Both the position numbers and the translations under genes were made by a program. Shown here in pieces: positions 6,674 through 8,754 of a stretch of DNA of 8,754 nt. Location: the NCBI GenBank assembly GCA_025965815.1, contig JAOPWF010000672.1, forward strand, positions 1 to 8,754, written 5' to 3'. The notes below the pieces were generated by a model. That model had not been told where the DNA came from and ran no database searches. It saw nothing but the letters and a program-made list of their open reading frames with translations. Each line of letters starts with the position of its first letter. Position 1 is the first letter of the stretch. This DNA is from Mycobacterium sp. GTDB taxonomy: Bacteria; Actinomycetota; Actinomycetes; Mycobacteriales; Mycobacteriaceae.

Positions 6674-7138
6674 ATGAGTGATGTTGATGCGATCAAGCAA
6701 GTCAAGTACCGCTATCTGCGCGCGCTGGACACCAAACACTGGGATGAGTTCGCCGACACGCTGACTGAGGACGTCACCGGCGACTATGGCTCGTCCGTCG
6801 GCGAGGAGCATCACTTCACCGACCGCACCTCGCTGGTCGAATACATGCGGTCGTCGCTGCCCTCCAACGTGATCACCGAGCACCGCGTCACCCACCCGGA
6901 GATCACCCTGGAAAGCGTCGACGAGGCCACCGCCACGTGGTATCTGCAGGACCGCGTCATCGTCGCCGACTACAACTTCATGTTGATCGGGGCGGCGTTC
7001 TATAACGACCGGTACCGCCGCACCGCCGACGGCTGGAAGATCAGCTCCACCGGATACGACCGCACCTTCGAGGCGACCATGTCCACCGAGGGCATCACCG
7101 GCTTCAAGGTCGTGCCGGGCCGCGCGGTGCGTTTGTAG
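6674..7138 (+). CDS. SnoaL-like / NTF2-fold protein
   Basis: This 154-residue cytoplasmic protein has the single-domain architecture of the SnoaL_4/NTF2-like family. It opens with the typical helix IKQVKYRYLRALDTKHWDEFADTLTED in two parts (7-20 and 21-33), followed by FTDRTSLVEYMRSSL and the conserved TEHRVTHPEI segment (68-77) with H70 and H74. The strand-rich end ITLESVDEATATWYLQDR, NDRYRRTADGWKISS closes the cone-shaped fold. The family includes polyketide cyclases, steroid isomerase relatives and bile acid dehydratase-like enzymes; the reaction here cannot be assigned. The ATG at 6674 is the natural start, since the family N-terminus begins there, although the frame is open further upstream. 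No Shine-Dalgarno is visible, so it may be leaderless. The hexamer at the right spacing (TGCAAT) is a poor match to TANNNT. Confidence 0.87.
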   Translation: MSDVDAIKQVKYRYLRALDTKHWDEFADTLTEDVTGDYGSSVGEEHHFTDRTSLVEYMRSSLPSNVITEHRVTHPEITLESVDEATATWYLQDRVIVADYNFMLIGAAFYNDRYRRTADGWKISSTGYDRTFEATMSTEGITGFKVVPGRAVRL

Positions 7139-7804
7139 TTACTGCGCGATCGCGATCAGTGCGCCCGGTTGCAGCCACCGCATGATCTTCACCAGTGTGT
7201 CGTCGTCGATCGCGACGCAGCCCGCGGTCGGGCCGCCGTCGGTGGCGTGCAGGAAGAACGCGCCGCCGTTGCCGGGCACCCTGGCCTTGTTGACGCCCAT
7301 CACCACCGCATGCACGTACTGCGGGATGTCGAGGTTCTCGGTGCCCGATGCGGTCGAGGTGTTGAACGGGCATTGCGCCTTCTTGCAGACCTGCATCGTG
7401 TTGTAAGTCGGGCTCTTCATGTCGCCGTTCCACCAGTGGTCCGGCCCGACCTGGACGTACTGCAGGCCGCCGCCGGGATTCGCGGCGGTGCCGAAGGCGA
7501 AGTCGAGGCTGAAGACACCCATCGGGGTCTTCGCCTGGCCATCATGGGTTTGCGGGGCCATGCCGGCCGCGCCGACATGGGCCGGGATGCCGACGCTGAC
7601 CGGCTGCCAGTCCGTCGCGGTGCGCTGCCAGACGTCCATCTTCGCCGACGAACCGCCCACACCCACAACGGAAATCACCTGGGTGGCGTTGCCGACCGAC
7701 TTGGCGAACCAGGGTGTGTCGGAGGCCTGACCGATGGCTGTCACCGACAGCGAGAGGACCGCCGCGCAGGCAGCAGCGCACAGCAGAGCCAACAGTCGGC
7801 GCAC
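7139..7804 (-). CDS. Exported L,D-transpeptidase (YkuD-fold) family protein
   Basis: This 221-residue protein starts with a signal peptide (MRRLLALLCAAACAAVLSLS, likely cleaved near residue 27 after GQA), so it acts in the cell envelope. The C-terminal part holds the YkuD-type catalytic signature. H186 in FFLHATDGG and C196 in GPTAGCVAID correspond to the H...[ST]xGC nucleophile motif. Earlier, AKTPMGVFSLDFAFG (91-105) matches the KTPxGxF motif of this fold. Two further cysteines (140 and 145, VCKKAQC) could form a disulfide. Family members form 3-3 peptidoglycan crosslinks or attach proteins to the wall; the non-canonical TAGC motif makes the exact reaction uncertain. The GTG at 7804 is the only plausible start, because an in-frame TGA lies just upstream. 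Its TAA abuts the TAG of the convergent SnoaL-like gene. Confidence 0.85.
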   Translation of the reverse strand: MRRLLALLCAAACAAVLSLSVTAIGQASDTPWFAKSVGNATQVISVVGVGGSSAKMDVWQRTATDWQPVSVGIPAHVGAAGMAPQTHDGQAKTPMGVFSLDFAFGTAANPGGGLQYVQVGPDHWWNGDMKSPTYNTMQVCKKAQCPFNTSTASGTENLDIPQYVHAVVMGVNKARVPGNGGAFFLHATDGGPTAGCVAIDDDTLVKIMRWLQPGALIAIAQ

Positions 7805-7810
7805 CCGTCA

Positions 7811-7840
7811 ATGGTCCGGGCGACCAAACCTCCACGTCAA
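7811..7840 (-). promoter_or_regulatory. Possible leaderless promoter of the L,D-transpeptidase-like gene
   Basis: On the minus strand TTGACG (7840-7835) resembles a -35 box. After 18 bases GACCAT (7816-7811) sits exactly six bases before the GTG start at 7804. The -35 match is good and the spacing suits a leaderless start, but the -10 keeps only part of TANNNT. Treat as tentative. Confidence 0.3.
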
Positions 7841-7892
7841 GTAAAGGTTTAGCCACGGTCGCGCTTCTGCGTGGTAACGGTGCCCCGATAGT

Positions 7893-8754
7893 GTGAGCGA
7901 CAAGATGTCGATTCTGAAGCGGCCACGCCGCCCGTTCCGCAGTGTCCGCCAGATCACCCGCGGTCTGGGAGCGCTGGACCGTGAGGTGTTCGAGGCGATC
8001 GCCGATTCGCCCACCCCGCTGCTGGATACGGTGATGCCGCCGCTGACCCGGGCCGCCGACCACTCCAAGCTCTGGTTTGTCATCGCGGCCGCGCTGGCGG
8101 CATCCGGCAAATCGTCGGCGCGACGCGGTGCAGTCCGGGGCGTCGCCTCGCTGGCCGTTACCAGTCTCTTCACCAACCAGGTCGCCAAACGGGTGCGGCA
8201 GCGCCCACGGCCGTTGTCCGATTCCGTGCCGCTGGCACGGCGTACCCGCCGACGCCCGACCTCCAATTCGCTGCCGTCGGGGCACTCCGCGAGCGCAGCC
8301 GCATTCGCCGTCGGCGTCGGCCTGGAGAGCGCGCCCCTGGGCCTGGGGCTGGCGCTGTTGGCCGGGCTGGTCGGCCTGTCCCGAGTGGCCACGGGCGCCC
8401 ACTATCCCGGCGATGTGCTGGCCGGCTTCGGTATCGGCGCCGGGATCGCCGTGTTGGGTGCCCGCCTGGTGCCGCCGATAGTGCCACCGAAATTGCCCGC
8501 GACCGAACCCCTGTGGGTGGACACGCCCGCCCGTCCGGACGGGGCCGGCGTGGTGCTGGTGATCAATCCGGCGGCCGGCAGCGGGACCGGCGCCCGCGTC
8601 ATCGACGAAGTGCGACAGGCACTTCCGAAGGCGGGGATCGTCGAGCTGGGGCCGGACGACGACCTGATGGAGGTATTCCGCGCGGCCGCGGAGCGGGCCG
8701 AGGTGCTGGCTGTCGGCGGTGGTGACGGCACCGTGTCCTGCGCGGCCGCCGTTG
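7893..8754 (+). CDS. PAP2-family phosphatase fused to diacylglycerol kinase catalytic domain (partial, runs off the end)
   Basis: An uninterrupted frame covers at least 287 residues and is open at the window edge. The first domain (about 25-190) is a PAP2 lipid phosphatase with all three signature motifs: K99-X6-R106-P107, P128-S129-G130-H131, and S163-R164 leading to H170 with Y171, P172 and D174. Hydrophobic segments lie near 59-70, 82-95, 133-161 and 176-195. From about 216 a diacylglycerol kinase/sphingosine kinase-like domain begins, with VVLVINPAAGSGTG (220-233) and the nucleotide-binding GGGDGT (275-280). Such fusions could dephosphorylate one lipid phosphate and phosphorylate another at the membrane; the substrates are unknown. 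The start may be GTG 7893 or ATG 7905, as no Shine-Dalgarno decides. The gene diverges from the L,D-transpeptidase-like gene across an 88 bp spacer. Confidence 0.88.
   Translation, partial: MSDKMSILKRPRRPFRSVRQITRGLGALDREVFEAIADSPTPLLDTVMPPLTRAADHSKLWFVIAAALAASGKSSARRGAVRGVASLAVTSLFTNQVAKRVRQRPRPLSDSVPLARRTRRRPTSNSLPSGHSASAAAFAVGVGLESAPLGLGLALLAGLVGLSRVATGAHYPGDVLAGFGIGAGIAVLGARLVPPIVPPKLPATEPLWVDTPARPDGAGVVLVINPAAGSGTGARVIDEVRQALPKAGIVELGPDDDLMEVFRAAAERAEVLAVGGGDGTVSCAAAV

Noticed and set aside
7542..8402. A 286-codon minus-strand frame across the PAP2 region
   Set aside because: It is antisense to the PAP2 domain, which has complete signature motifs, and overlaps the L,D-transpeptidase-like gene in another frame.

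Overview
The window reads as chromosomal DNA of a high-GC actinomycete, most likely a Mycobacterium/Mycolicibacterium species. The grounds are strong GC bias at third codon positions, GTG starts, a perfectly spaced leaderless promoter, and several typically mycobacterial proteins (a PAP2 phosphatase/diacylglycerol kinase fusion, an exported L,D-transpeptidase-fold protein, and soluble diiron monooxygenase remains). This placement is inference from protein resemblance; no marker gene is present.

Positions 1-4208 hold the distal part of a peptide/nickel-type ABC importer operon on the plus strand: the last residues of a family 5 solute-binding protein, an OppC/DppC-type permease, an OppB/DppB-type permease, an OppD-type ATPase and an OppF-type ATPase. 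Start and stop codons overlap at three of the four junctions (TAATG, ATGA, GTGA), so the genes are probably translationally coupled. The exception is the permease-permease junction, where a 24-25 bp unit carrying the stop and start codons is tandemly repeated and creates two six-codon ORFs. Both ATPases keep a C-terminal four-cysteine motif with identical spacing, as expected for a [4Fe-4S] cluster.

Positions 4212-5310 are a decay zone. A minus-strand secreted cupin-like gene lacks its start and its whole metal-binding core. Directly against its broken 5' end lies the broken 5' end of a plus-strand soluble diiron monooxygenase small hydroxylase subunit (propane/tetrahydrofuran monooxygenase type). 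The monooxygenase remnant also has a one-base frameshift in a C run. The simplest reading is a deletion or rearrangement that joined two genes at about 4478-4484.

Positions 5307-8754 look ordinary and intact. They hold two minus-strand genes (a small acidic hypothetical protein with a strong Shine-Dalgarno, and a multi-pass membrane protein with a leaderless promoter), a plus-strand SnoaL/NTF2-like protein divergent from them, a minus-strand exported L,D-transpeptidase-like protein, and a divergent plus-strand PAP2/diacylglycerol kinase fusion that runs off the window end. No tRNA, rRNA, CRISPR array, insertion sequence or phage gene was seen. I found no convincing undescribed multi-gene system. 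The most notable items are the double-truncation scar, the stop/start repeat and the paired cysteine motifs.
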